Assembly (NCBI GenBank): GCA_009775225.1
Contig: VSPE01000037.1
Span: forward strand, 1 to 23,868
Direction: 5' to 3'
Origin: Muribaculaceae bacterium
GTDB taxonomy: Bacteria > Bacteroidota > Bacteroidia > Bacteroidales > Muribaculaceae
Length of the DNA: 23,868 nt
Made by a program: the position numbers and the translations under genes. Below, in pieces: positions 6,907 to 15,129 of the stretch (position 1 is its first letter; every line of letters starts with the position of its first letter). The notes under the pieces are model-generated. The model was not told the origin of the DNA. It did not search any database and saw nothing but the letters and a program-made list of their open reading frames with translations.

Positions 6907-7067
6907 AGAGTGTTTGAATTTAACTTTATGAAATCTTTAGAGCTCTTTCCGGCCTGTTTAGAGCTTTTATTCAGTCACTATGGAACCCCATAATTCCTTC
7001 ATTCAATCTCAAAACAATCTCGGAAATCCTCTCTAAATCTTAACATCAGCCAAATTCAAACACTCTC
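6906..7067. mobile_element. Putative MITE: 162-bp imperfect palindrome with 16-bp perfect terminal inverted repeats
   Basis: gagagtgtttgaattt at 6906-6921 is perfectly repeated in inverse at 7052-7067. Inside the ends the two arms stay alignable with mismatches (shared blocks TTTAGAG, TTTCCG, TGTTT and GAG in order). A small palindrome, TATGG-AACC-CCATA at 6979-6992, lies at the exact centre. The whole unit could fold as one long hairpin. It holds no ORF of note and is AT-richer than its surroundings. This architecture fits a miniature inverted-repeat element mobilised by a transposase elsewhere in the genome. I see no clear target duplication. It separates the DUF6056-like gene from the TPR gene's promoter. 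Confidence 0.6.
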
Positions 7068-7080
7068 CTAGAGCATTTCG

Positions 7081-7111
7081 ATTGAAATATCAATGACTTT
7101 CCTTATCTTTG
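7081..7111 (+). promoter_or_regulatory. Promoter of the TPR-barrel operon
   Basis: TATCTTTG at 7104-7111 matches TAnnTTTG. ATTG at 7081-7084, 19 nt upstream, is a one-mismatch -33 element. The box excludes a gene start at 7109 and places the transcript start near 7117. It begins only 14 bp beyond the palindromic element. Confidence 0.65.
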
Positions 7112-7123
7112 CGTGACAAAACG

Positions 7124-10100
7124 ATGCCAACTATGAAAAAATATGCACTTGCAGGTGCCGCCGCGATAGCAGCACTTGCATCAGCCGCACAAATCAACGA
7201 TACCAACAATGCAGGCCACATGGCGCAGGCCCGCGAAATGGCAGCCTTAGGCAACTATAGCGCCGCCCTCGACCGTCTGCGCACCATCGACAGGCCGGCT
7301 CTCAGTCCCGACGAGCGCGAGACCGCCGATATGCTGCATGCCGAGTGCCTCCTACGCACAGGCCGCTACAGCGAGGGGGCCGAAGCCTTCGCCACCTTCA
7401 CCGCGACATACCCCTTCTCGGCCCGGCACTACGCCGCCGTAAAAGGTATGGGCGACTGCCTATACGCGCAGGGGCGATACGATGAGGCCATGAACGTGTA
7501 CTCCGGCTGCTACGCCGACGCCCTCAGCACCGGGCAGGCTGCCGAGCTATACTACCGCCGCGGCATCTGCGCTCTCGAAACCGGCGACAAGGCTACGGCC
7601 CGCAAGGCATTCGAGAAGGCGTCGCTCTATGCCACCACACGTTCGGCGGCAATGTTCTACCTCGGGCGCCTCGACTTCGAGGATGGCAAATACGCCGAGG
7701 CACGCGAGCGCTTCAAGAACGTCAACACATCCGTAGAGCCGGGCAATATGGCCGACTATTACCTTGCCTCAATCGACTTTATCGAGGGTAACTACAGCCG
7801 CGCGCTCAGCATAGCACGCCAGATGCTACGCCGCTCCGGCCTTCCCAAAGATGCCGAAGCCGAGATGAACCGCATAGCAGGCGAAGCGGCCTTCAAGCTC
7901 GGTCAAAGGCAGGAGGCGGTGACATACCTCAAGAAATACATAGGCTCCGTAAACGAGCCGGCACCTTCCGCCTTATATATAATAGGAGTCGCCGACTTCG
8001 ACGAAGGGCGCTACGGCGACGCCATATACAGGTTTACACCCGTCACCGAACGCGGCACGGGAGCGCTCCGCCAGTCGGCATACCTGTACATGGGCCAGTG
8101 CCTGCTCGAGCAGGGCGATGCCGAGGCTGCAATCCTCGCGTTCGACAAGGCTTCCAAAGCCACCGACGACAGCGCCGTGCGCGAAGCCGCCTTCTACAAC
8201 TATGCCGTAGCCAAGTTTGCCGGTGCCGACGTGCCGTTCGCCTCGGCGTCGGCCACCTTCGAGGAGTTCCTGCGCCTCTATCCCTCAGGCCCCTACTCCG
8301 ACAGAGTGGCATCGTATCTGGCGGCCGGCTACATAGCCGACAAGGACTATGAAATGGCTCTCAGCCGCATAAACTCCATATCCATGCCGTCGCCGGCCAT
8401 ACTCAAGGCCAAGCAACGCGTACTCTACACCCTCGGCCTCAACGCGCTCCGCGAAGGACGCCTGCCTCAAGCCCAAAACTATCTCGTACAGGCCGAGACT
8501 CTTGCGAGCCACGACGCAGCTGTCGCAGCCGAAGTGGTGCTCGCTCAGGCCGAAGTGATGCAGGCCCAGGGCAACAACAGCGACGCCGCGGCCAAATACC
8601 AGCTGTATCTGCGAATGGCCGACCACAACGCCGAAAACCGCCCAACAGCACTCTACGGGCTTGCCTACGCGCTCTATAACAGCGGACAGGCCACACGCGC
8701 GACCTCTTTCTTCGAAGAAGCAGAAGCCGCTCTCGACGCGCCCGAGGCCAAGGCTGACGCCCTCAACAGACTTGGCGACCTGCGCTTTGCCGCGGCCGAC
8801 TTCAAGGGAGCGGCCGACTACTACGCACGCGCGTTCGCCGCTAACCCTGCCGCCGGCGACTATGCCACCCTCAATGCCGCTCGGATGAAGGGCTATCAGC
8901 GCGATTACAAGGGCAAGCTCACGCTGCTCGAAGCCTTCCGCAAAGACTTCTCCGGCTCCGTACTCATGCCCGACGCCCTCCTTGAGACAACACAGGCGCT
9001 TATAAGCCTCGGCCGCAACGACGACGCCATTGCCACCTACCGAACTCTTATCAACGAATACCCGCAGACAGCACAAGGCCGACAAGGATACCTGCAAATG
9101 GCCATGACACTGCTCGACATGGGCCGCAACGACAAGGCTGCCGAAGCATACAAGAGCGTGATATCCAAATACCCAAGCTCCGAAGAGGCCGTCCAGGCCG
9201 CATCGCTCCTGAAAAACCTGTATGCAGGCCAGGGCCGCGGCGACGAATTCCTGGGCTTCATGGCAGGCGTGGACAAGGCTCCGGCAATCAGCGCAGACGA
9301 TGCCGAAGAAATCAGCTACGAATCAGCGGTAAAAGCATACGAGAGCCGAGGCGAAACACGCCAGCTCGAAGCCTTCGCTCAGCGCTACCCCACCTCGCAA
9401 TACGCATCCGCCGTCTACGGGCTGCTCCTCGACAAAGCCATTGCCGACAAGGACAACAGCCGACAGAACACGCTTGCCGACCGCATAATCGCGCAGTACC
9501 CCGACAGCCGTGCCGCCGAGAAAGCGCTGCGCATCAAGGCCGAAGCTGCATACGCCGCAGGCGAGCTGCCACAGGCCCTGCGATACTGGCAGGCCCTCGA
9601 GCCTAAAGCGTCGGACGCCGGAGCTGCCACCGCGGCACGTCTTGGCATAATGCGCACGGCCCGCGACATGGGCGAACACAGCATCGCCGAAGAAGCCGCC
9701 GCCATTCTCGCATCCTCGGCAAGCCCCTCGGCTCTCGCAGAGGCACGCTACACCAAGGCTGCGGCCCTCATGGCCTCCGACCGCACCGAGCAGGCCATAG
9801 CCCTGTGGCAGGAACTTGCCAAGAACCCGTCGGACTTATACGGCGCGCGCGCCGCATACGAAGCCGCAGCAGCACTCCACGAAACTGGCAAAGACAAAGA
9901 GGCCCTCGACACCGCCCTCAAGCTCACACGCTCCGGCTCGTCGCAACGCTATTGGGTGGCCCGCGCCTTCATCCTCATAAGCGACATCTACAGCTCGCAG
10001 GGCAAGACCTTCGAAGCACGCGAATACCTCGAAGCGCTCCGCGATAACTATCCCGGCTCCGAAACCGACATATTCATGATGATTGAAAGCCGCCTCGGCG

Positions 10101-10132
10101 ACGACAACAAGACCGACGACAATGAAAACTAA
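7124..10132 (+). CDS. Large periplasmic tetratricopeptide-repeat protein
   Basis: From ATG 7124 the protein has 1002 residues. ATG 7133 (MKKYALAG...) is an equally good start. The frame is open back to a TTG at 7109, but that lies in the -7 box. A signal peptide ends near ASAAQ. The rest is a nearly continuous series of TPR-like helix pairs, for example A-GNYSAALDRL, LLRTGRYSEGAEAF, LYAQGRYDEAMNVY, RYGDAIYRF and LGRNDDAIATYRTL. Repeats of this kind resemble YbgF/BamD-type periplasmic TPR scaffolds, but no domain beyond TPRs is visible. The stop overlaps the next gene's start by 11 bp, so it is made together with an outer-membrane barrel. The likely role is as a periplasmic partner of that barrel in envelope assembly or transport; this is inference. 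Confidence 0.85.
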   Translation: MPTMKKYALAGAAAIAALASAAQINDTNNAGHMAQAREMAALGNYSAALDRLRTIDRPALSPDERETADMLHAECLLRTGRYSEGAEAFATFTATYPFSARHYAAVKGMGDCLYAQGRYDEAMNVYSGCYADALSTGQAAELYYRRGICALETGDKATARKAFEKASLYATTRSAAMFYLGRLDFEDGKYAEARERFKNVNTSVEPGNMADYYLASIDFIEGNYSRALSIARQMLRRSGLPKDAEAEMNRIAGEAAFKLGQRQEAVTYLKKYIGSVNEPAPSALYIIGVADFDEGRYGDAIYRFTPVTERGTGALRQSAYLYMGQCLLEQGDAEAAILAFDKASKATDDSAVREAAFYNYAVAKFAGADVPFASASATFEEFLRLYPSGPYSDRVASYLAAGYIADKDYEMALSRINSISMPSPAILKAKQRVLYTLGLNALREGRLPQAQNYLVQAETLASHDAAVAAEVVLAQAEVMQAQGNNSDAAAKYQLYLRMADHNAENRPTALYGLAYALYNSGQATRATSFFEEAEAALDAPEAKADALNRLGDLRFAAADFKGAADYYARAFAANPAAGDYATLNAARMKGYQRDYKGKLTLLEAFRKDFSGSVLMPDALLETTQALISLGRNDDAIATYRTLINEYPQTAQGRQGYLQMAMTLLDMGRNDKAAEAYKSVISKYPSSEEAVQAASLLKNLYAGQGRGDEFLGFMAGVDKAPAISADDAEEISYESAVKAYESRGETRQLEAFAQRYPTSQYASAVYGLLLDKAIADKDNSRQNTLADRIIAQYPDSRAAEKALRIKAEAAYAAGELPQALRYWQALEPKASDAGAATAARLGIMRTARDMGEHSIAEEAAAILASSASPSALAEARYTKAAALMASDRTEQAIALWQELAKNPSDLYGARAAYEAAAALHETGKDKEALDTALKLTRSGSSQRYWVARAFILISDIYSSQGKTFEAREYLEALRDNYPGSETDIFMMIESRLGDDNKTDDNEN

Positions 10133-11819
10133 GCACATACTCTTCATAGCAATGGCGGCCTGCTCCGCCGCAGCAGCCCATGCCCAGGCACTCTCCACCG
10201 AAATCACAGTGGAAAGTTCCGTGGAGACCGAGCTTCCGCCGGCGTCTCCGCTTCCTTCCGTATTTCCGTCGCTGCTGCAGCGCCACGCAACCGACATCAG
10301 ACTGCGCCCCGCACAGTACAGCGAGGCAGTAGACTATACCACGACGGCAGGCTCTGCAGCGCCCGCGCTCTTTGCCGGAACACAGGCGCCCGACCGGCAT
10401 CGCGGTTACGTATGGGCCGGATACTTCCCTGCATATAATCTCAGCGCCGGCTCCGGATACAAGATTATCGACACAGAGGCATCGCTGGCAGGAGTGGCCG
10501 TGTCGGGCAACGGATACAGCTACACTCCCGGCGATGCCAAGGTGCAGAACAATACATTTGACGCCCAAGCCTACGGCTCGCACCGCTTCGAGCAGGGAGC
10601 CACAGTCTCAGGCAAGGCGGCGTATATGTTCTCCGACATCGTATCGCCCGTGTACTTCGGCACTCATAAAATAAACGCCTTCGATGCAGATGTAAAAGTA
10701 AGCGGCGAAGGAGCAGTGGACTACAGCGCATCTATAGGCTACAGCCGATTCGGGTATGACAACCGCGACGAGCTTGCTCCAGGCATGATATGGAACGACG
10801 AGTTCAGCCCCTCCGACGACATCTTTGCCGTAAAGGGTGTCGCATCCCACCGCTTCGGCAACGAACGCCGTCAGCGCATGTTGCTCGGACTCGATTTCGA
10901 GTTGCTGCACCGGCATGGCATACGAACCGGCGAAGGCATCTTCTCGGCCGAGCCTTACGGCAACAGCACTACAGGGCTGGTGAAGATAAATCCTGCATAC
11001 GAAATAAGCTCCGCCAAGGCCATACTGCGTGTGGGCGCAACCGTCGACCTCGGCATCAACCCCGACAACAAATCATTCCACATCGCTCCCGATGTGCTGC
11101 TTGCATGGATGCCGCGCAAGGAATTTACGGTGTACGCCACCTTCGGCGGCGGAGAGCGGTTCCGCACCTTGCGCGACCTCTACGCCTATTCTCCTTTCGC
11201 CACCGGCTATTGCGCCTCATCGCGCTCGTTCACGCCTGTCGACGCAAAGGTCGGCATCACAGCACATCCGTTCAGCGGCTTCTCGGCAGGCGTAAGCGCA
11301 GGCTACAGCAGCACCCGCCGCATGCCCATGCCTTTGGTGCAATACTTCTTATCGCCGACATTCGCCCCCATAGACCTCAGCGGCTGGCATTTAGGCGCAG
11401 AAGCAAGCTACGACGCAGGCAAATACTTCAAGGGGTCGCTGAAGGCCCGCTTCTATGAGCAGGGATACTGCAAAGGCAACGCCGACAACATCGACCGCGC
11501 CCGTGCCGTATTCGGCGTGGAACTCGAGTCGCACCCAGTCGAAAAGCTCATAGTGACAGCCGGCTATCAGCTGCGCGCCTGCCGCGCTTACTACGAAAGC
11601 GTTTACTCCGTGTACGACACCGCAACACCCGAGATAATACACATAAAGCATAGCCTCGGCAACATCAGCGACCTCAGCTTGGGAGGCAGCTACCGCATCA
11701 CCGACACCTTCGCGGCCTTTGCCCGCATCGAGAACCTGCTGTGCCGCCGCACCCTCATACTTCCCGGCGTAGAAAGCCGCCGCCTGCACGGTCTGGCGGG
11801 TGTGTCGCTATTCTTCTGA
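10122..11819 (+). CDS. Plug-less TonB-receptor-like outer-membrane beta-barrel protein
   Basis: I chose ATG 10122 because it begins a signal peptide (MKTKHILFIAMAACSAAAAHAQA). The frame is open to 10083, but that part lies inside the TPR gene. The 565-residue protein has a Pro-rich N-terminal linker (to about residue 80) and no plug or carboxypeptidase-like domain. After it come alternating amphipathic strands rich in Tyr and Gly. The C-terminus (IENLLCRRTLILPGVESRRL... ending in Phe) is typical of TonB-dependent receptor barrels. It should insert in the outer membrane through the BAM pathway. The 11-bp overlap with the TPR gene suggests a stoichiometric pair. The transported substrate is unknown; loss of the plug argues against ordinary TonB-driven uptake unless a partner supplies it. 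Confidence 0.75.
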   Translation: MKTKHILFIAMAACSAAAAHAQALSTEITVESSVETELPPASPLPSVFPSLLQRHATDIRLRPAQYSEAVDYTTTAGSAAPALFAGTQAPDRHRGYVWAGYFPAYNLSAGSGYKIIDTEASLAGVAVSGNGYSYTPGDAKVQNNTFDAQAYGSHRFEQGATVSGKAAYMFSDIVSPVYFGTHKINAFDADVKVSGEGAVDYSASIGYSRFGYDNRDELAPGMIWNDEFSPSDDIFAVKGVASHRFGNERRQRMLLGLDFELLHRHGIRTGEGIFSAEPYGNSTTGLVKINPAYEISSAKAILRVGATVDLGINPDNKSFHIAPDVLLAWMPRKEFTVYATFGGGERFRTLRDLYAYSPFATGYCASSRSFTPVDAKVGITAHPFSGFSAGVSAGYSSTRRMPMPLVQYFLSPTFAPIDLSGWHLGAEASYDAGKYFKGSLKARFYEQGYCKGNADNIDRARAVFGVELESHPVEKLIVTAGYQLRACRAYYESVYSVYDTATPEIIHIKHSLGNISDLSLGGSYRITDTFAAFARIENLLCRRTLILPGVESRRLHGLAGVSLFF

Positions 11820-11886
11820 CACGGTGCTCACAATAGAAAATTTCAAAAAAGCGCTTGTATATGGCAGGCGTATGGAGATTTTTCAC

Positions 11887-11894
11887 TATATTTG
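11887..11894 (+). promoter_or_regulatory. -7 box of secDF
   Basis: TATATTTG at 11887-11894 matches TAnnTTTG and lies 54 nt before the secDF ATG, giving an AT-rich leader of about 48 nt. No good TTTG is present at the usual -33 distance. Confidence 0.55.
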
Positions 11895-11948
11895 CGAGCC
11901 AAAACTATACCCGAGAATATTTATTAATAACTTAACCATAATTATTAC

Positions 11949-14828
11949 ATGCAAAGCAAAGGAAAATTAGGAAGCGTCGTTGCCGGCGTTATCGCTATTT
12001 TCTTGGTATTGGTATGCCTGTTCTACCTCTCGTTCACCTTCATCTCGAACAAGTATGAGAGCCAGGCCGCGGCATACGCCATCCAGGAATCGGGCGACAA
12101 TGACGACGCCGCTTACAACCAGGCCTACAAGCACTACATGGACTCGCTTGGCGAGCAGAAAGTGTATATGGGCTATTACACCCTCAACGACGTACGAAAA
12201 TGGGGCGTAGGCCTCGGCCTTGACCTCAAGGGAGGTATGAACGTTATACTTCAGGTGGACATGCCCGACATGCTCCGCTCCATGAAGTCCGGCGACACCG
12301 ACTCTGTATTCGAGGCAGCTCTCAACGGCGCCAACAAGATGGTGGCATCGCACCAGAGCGACGACTTTGTAAGCTCGTTCATCAAACTCTACCGTCAGGC
12401 CAAACCTCAGGCCGACTTCTCGGTTATCTTCCAGGATGTAATTACCGCAGGCCAAAGCGACGATGCCGTGCGCACCGCCCTCAAGAGCCAGGTGAAAGAC
12501 CGCGTGGACAACTCCGCCACAAACGTGCTACGCAACCGTATCGACCAGTTCGGCGTTGTATCGCCCAACATCCAGGTACTCCAGGGGAAGGACGGTCAAA
12601 TCCTTCTCGAACTTCCCGGGGTGAAAGACCACGAACGCGTACGCGACCTGCTCCAGCGCTCTGCAAACCTCGAATTTTACGAGACATACCGCGCGGAAGA
12701 GCTTGGCTCGTCGTTCAACGCCCTGCTTAACCGCGTGGCTAACGACACTACTCTCAACGCAGCACCCCTCATGACACTTCTTGGCCAGGGCGCAGGCTAC
12801 GGCGCCACCGTAGGCTATGCTCCCGACGCAAAGACCATGGCAGCTATCGACGAAGTACTCGCCTCGGCACAGGCCAAGAGCCTCCTGCCCTCCGACCTCC
12901 GTCTGCGCTGGGCCGTGAAGCCCACCGTGCGCACCGACGCCAACGGCGCCGAGCACAACTTCGGCTTCGCCCTCTACGCCCTCCGCGCCAACGGCGGCAA
13001 GGCCGCTCTCGACGGCAAGGCTGTGAGCGACGCCTCTTCGAACTACGACCCCCTGCGCGGCAATGAAGTGTCAATGCGCATGAACGCCGAAGGTGCCCGC
13101 AACTGGGCCCGCATCACCGGCCAGAACGTGGGCAAGCAGGTAGCTATTGTACTCGACGACAAAGTATATTCGGCCCCCAATGTAAACGACAAAATCGAAG
13201 GCGGCAGCTCGTCGATTACCGGAGACTTCACTATCGAGGAAGCACGCGACCTCGCCAATGTACTCAAGTCGGGTAAGATGGACGCAAAGGTACACATCAT
13301 CTCCGACATGGTTGTAGGCCCGTCGCTCGGCAAGCAGGCCATCGAAGCAGGCTTCATCTCCTTCGTGGTAGCTCTCATACTCCTTATGATATTCATGGTA
13401 GCCTTCTACGGCTTCATCCCCGGCATCATCGCCAACATCTGCCTTATCTGCAACCTCTTCTTCACCATAGGCATCCTCGCCTCCTTCCAGGCAGTGCTCA
13501 CCATGAGCGGTATCGCCGGTATCGTGCTCTCGCTCGGTATGGCAGTGGACGCCAACGTGCTCATATTCGAGCGCACCAAAGAAGAGCTCCGCGCCGGCAA
13601 GAACGTACGCAACGCACTTGCCGACGGTTACAGCAACGCCTTTTCGGCAATCTTTGACTCGAACCTCACCTCGATTATCACCGGTGTAATCTTGCTGCTC
13701 TTCGGCACAGGCCCCATCAAGGGCTTCGCCACCACACTCATCGTCGGTCTCATCTGCTCGTTCTTTACCGCAGTATATCTGAGCCGCCTCTTCTTCCTGT
13801 GGTTCAGCAAGACCGACGCATACAACAAGCTTACATTCTCGACCGGCCTCAGCAACAAGATGTTCATCAACTCGAACGTCAACTTCCTCGGCCAGCGCAA
13901 GGCAAGCTTCACCGCAGTGCTCGTCATGGTGGCAATCGTGGTTATCTCACTCTGCTTCCGCGGACTCAATCAGGGTATTGACTTCTCGGGCGGCCGCAAC
14001 TACATCGTGAAGTTCGAACAGCCCGTGAACACCGTAGAGCTTCAGGTAGTACTTTCACAGGAATTCCCCGGCGCTTCCACTTCGGTAATCACGATTGAAA
14101 GCTCGAATCAGGTGCGTGTATCCACCAACTACAAAATCAACGACGAGAACGCCGACACCGAGCGTGAAATCACCGGCAAACTCTTCGAGGCCCTCAAGCC
14201 TTACCTCCGCGAAGGCATGACCGCTGCCGAGTTCTCCACCACCGACGCTTCGCAGGGTATTGTAAGCTCGCAGAAAGTAGGCCCGACGGTAGCCGATGAC
14301 ATGCGTACCGACGCATATATCGCCGTGACTATCGCCCTCATCGCGATGTTCCTCTACATCCTGCTCCGCTTCCGCAACGTAGCCTTCTCGCTCGGCGCAC
14401 TTGCAGCCGTAGCCTTCACAGCCTTCACTATCATCGGCTTCTACTCGCTCTTCTACGGCGTACTTCCCTTCGCAATGGAAATCGACCAGACCTTTATAGC
14501 AGCTATCCTCACGGTAATCGGTTACCAAATCAACGATACTGTGGTAGTGTTCGACCGCGTGCGCGAGAACATCGGCCTCTATCCGAAGCAGGACTTCTTC
14601 ACCACCGTGAACAAGTCTATCAACACCACCCTGAGCCGCACAATCATGACCTCGGCCTCAACCCTGCTCGTGCTCCTGTGCATCTTCATCCTCGGTGGCG
14701 ACGCTATCCGCAGCTTCACCTTCGCAATGCTCTTCGGTGTAATCATCGGCACTCTCGCCACTATCTATGTGGCATGCCCCGTGGCATACATCGCCGACAG
14801 CCGCCGCAAGCCCGCCGCTGCCAAGTAA
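11949..14828 (+). CDS. secDF: Fused protein-export membrane protein SecDF
   Basis: This 959-residue fusion of SecD and SecF uses the proton-motive force to pull secreted proteins out of the SecYEG channel. The SecD half has helix 1 (about 8-30), the D1 motif GLGLDLKGGM (88-97), a large periplasmic P1 head and a five-helix block with MAVDANVLIFER (531-542). The SecF half starts near 640, with helix 7 followed by GIDFSGG (676-682) and GYQINDTVVVFDR (858-870). D534 and D863 fall at the positions of the transmembrane acidic residues needed for proton flow in studied SecDF proteins. Fused SecDF is normal in Bacteroidetes. It appears monocistronic: its own -7 box upstream and a strong terminator 29 bp after the stop. 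yajC is not nearby. Confidence 0.96.
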   Translation: MQSKGKLGSVVAGVIAIFLVLVCLFYLSFTFISNKYESQAAAYAIQESGDNDDAAYNQAYKHYMDSLGEQKVYMGYYTLNDVRKWGVGLGLDLKGGMNVILQVDMPDMLRSMKSGDTDSVFEAALNGANKMVASHQSDDFVSSFIKLYRQAKPQADFSVIFQDVITAGQSDDAVRTALKSQVKDRVDNSATNVLRNRIDQFGVVSPNIQVLQGKDGQILLELPGVKDHERVRDLLQRSANLEFYETYRAEELGSSFNALLNRVANDTTLNAAPLMTLLGQGAGYGATVGYAPDAKTMAAIDEVLASAQAKSLLPSDLRLRWAVKPTVRTDANGAEHNFGFALYALRANGGKAALDGKAVSDASSNYDPLRGNEVSMRMNAEGARNWARITGQNVGKQVAIVLDDKVYSAPNVNDKIEGGSSSITGDFTIEEARDLANVLKSGKMDAKVHIISDMVVGPSLGKQAIEAGFISFVVALILLMIFMVAFYGFIPGIIANICLICNLFFTIGILASFQAVLTMSGIAGIVLSLGMAVDANVLIFERTKEELRAGKNVRNALADGYSNAFSAIFDSNLTSIITGVILLLFGTGPIKGFATTLIVGLICSFFTAVYLSRLFFLWFSKTDAYNKLTFSTGLSNKMFINSNVNFLGQRKASFTAVLVMVAIVVISLCFRGLNQGIDFSGGRNYIVKFEQPVNTVELQVVLSQEFPGASTSVITIESSNQVRVSTNYKINDENADTEREITGKLFEALKPYLREGMTAAEFSTTDASQGIVSSQKVGPTVADDMRTDAYIAVTIALIAMFLYILLRFRNVAFSLGALAAVAFTAFTIIGFYSLFYGVLPFAMEIDQTFIAAILTVIGYQINDTVVVFDRVRENIGLYPKQDFFTTVNKSINTTLSRTIMTSASTLLVLLCIFILGGDAIRSFTFAMLFGVIIGTLATIYVACPVAYIADSRRKPAAAK

Positions 14829-14856
14829 GAAACCCATTCCCTTCACCACATAGCAT

Positions 14857-14890
14857 CGGGACGCCCCACTCGGGGCGCCCCGTTTTTTTT
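14857..14890 (+). terminator. Rho-independent terminator of secDF
   Basis: An 11-bp stem with one A-C mismatch (14857-14867 with 14872-14882) and a four-base loop is followed by eight T (14883-14890). The 24-nt block 14842-14865, covering the upstream flank and left arm, recurs with two mismatches at the next terminator (19471-19494). The rest of the 301-bp gap 14829-15129 is AT-rich and holds only the next gene's promoter and leader. Confidence 0.9.
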
Positions 14891-15025
14891 CGACAGACAA
14901 CTCACCGCGCTAACTTTCTATAGTACTTAAAATTACTAAAAAGCGATTAAAACTTACACAGATACTCGTATCAATGGTTAATAAAAAATATTTGCCAAAC
15001 AAGCACAAATATATCATACTTTTTG

Positions 15026-15033
15026 TATCTTTG
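15026..15033 (+). promoter_or_regulatory. -7 box of the large surface-protein gene
   Basis: TATCTTTG at 15026-15033 matches TAnnTTTG. The nearest TTTG (14991-14994) is 31 nt away, too far for a standard -33 element, so the promoter is weak or activator-dependent. The 5' leader would be about 90 nt, the longest in the window, and AT-rich. Confidence 0.55.
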
Positions 15034-15129
15034 CGCTATCGTATTCTCCGCTCGGAATAAAGAGTTATTTCCGAAAAAACAAATTCAAAACATATAATCC
15101 AAACTCAAACCTTCGTTAATCTATTCTTT

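Noticed and set aside
7109..7123. Upstream TTG start for the TPR gene
   Set aside because: The codon lies inside the TATCTTTG promoter box, so it would not be in the mRNA; ATG 7124 or 7133 is used.
10083..10121. Upstream start for the barrel protein
   Set aside because: It lies within the TPR coding frame and would place 13 polar residues before a well-formed signal peptide.
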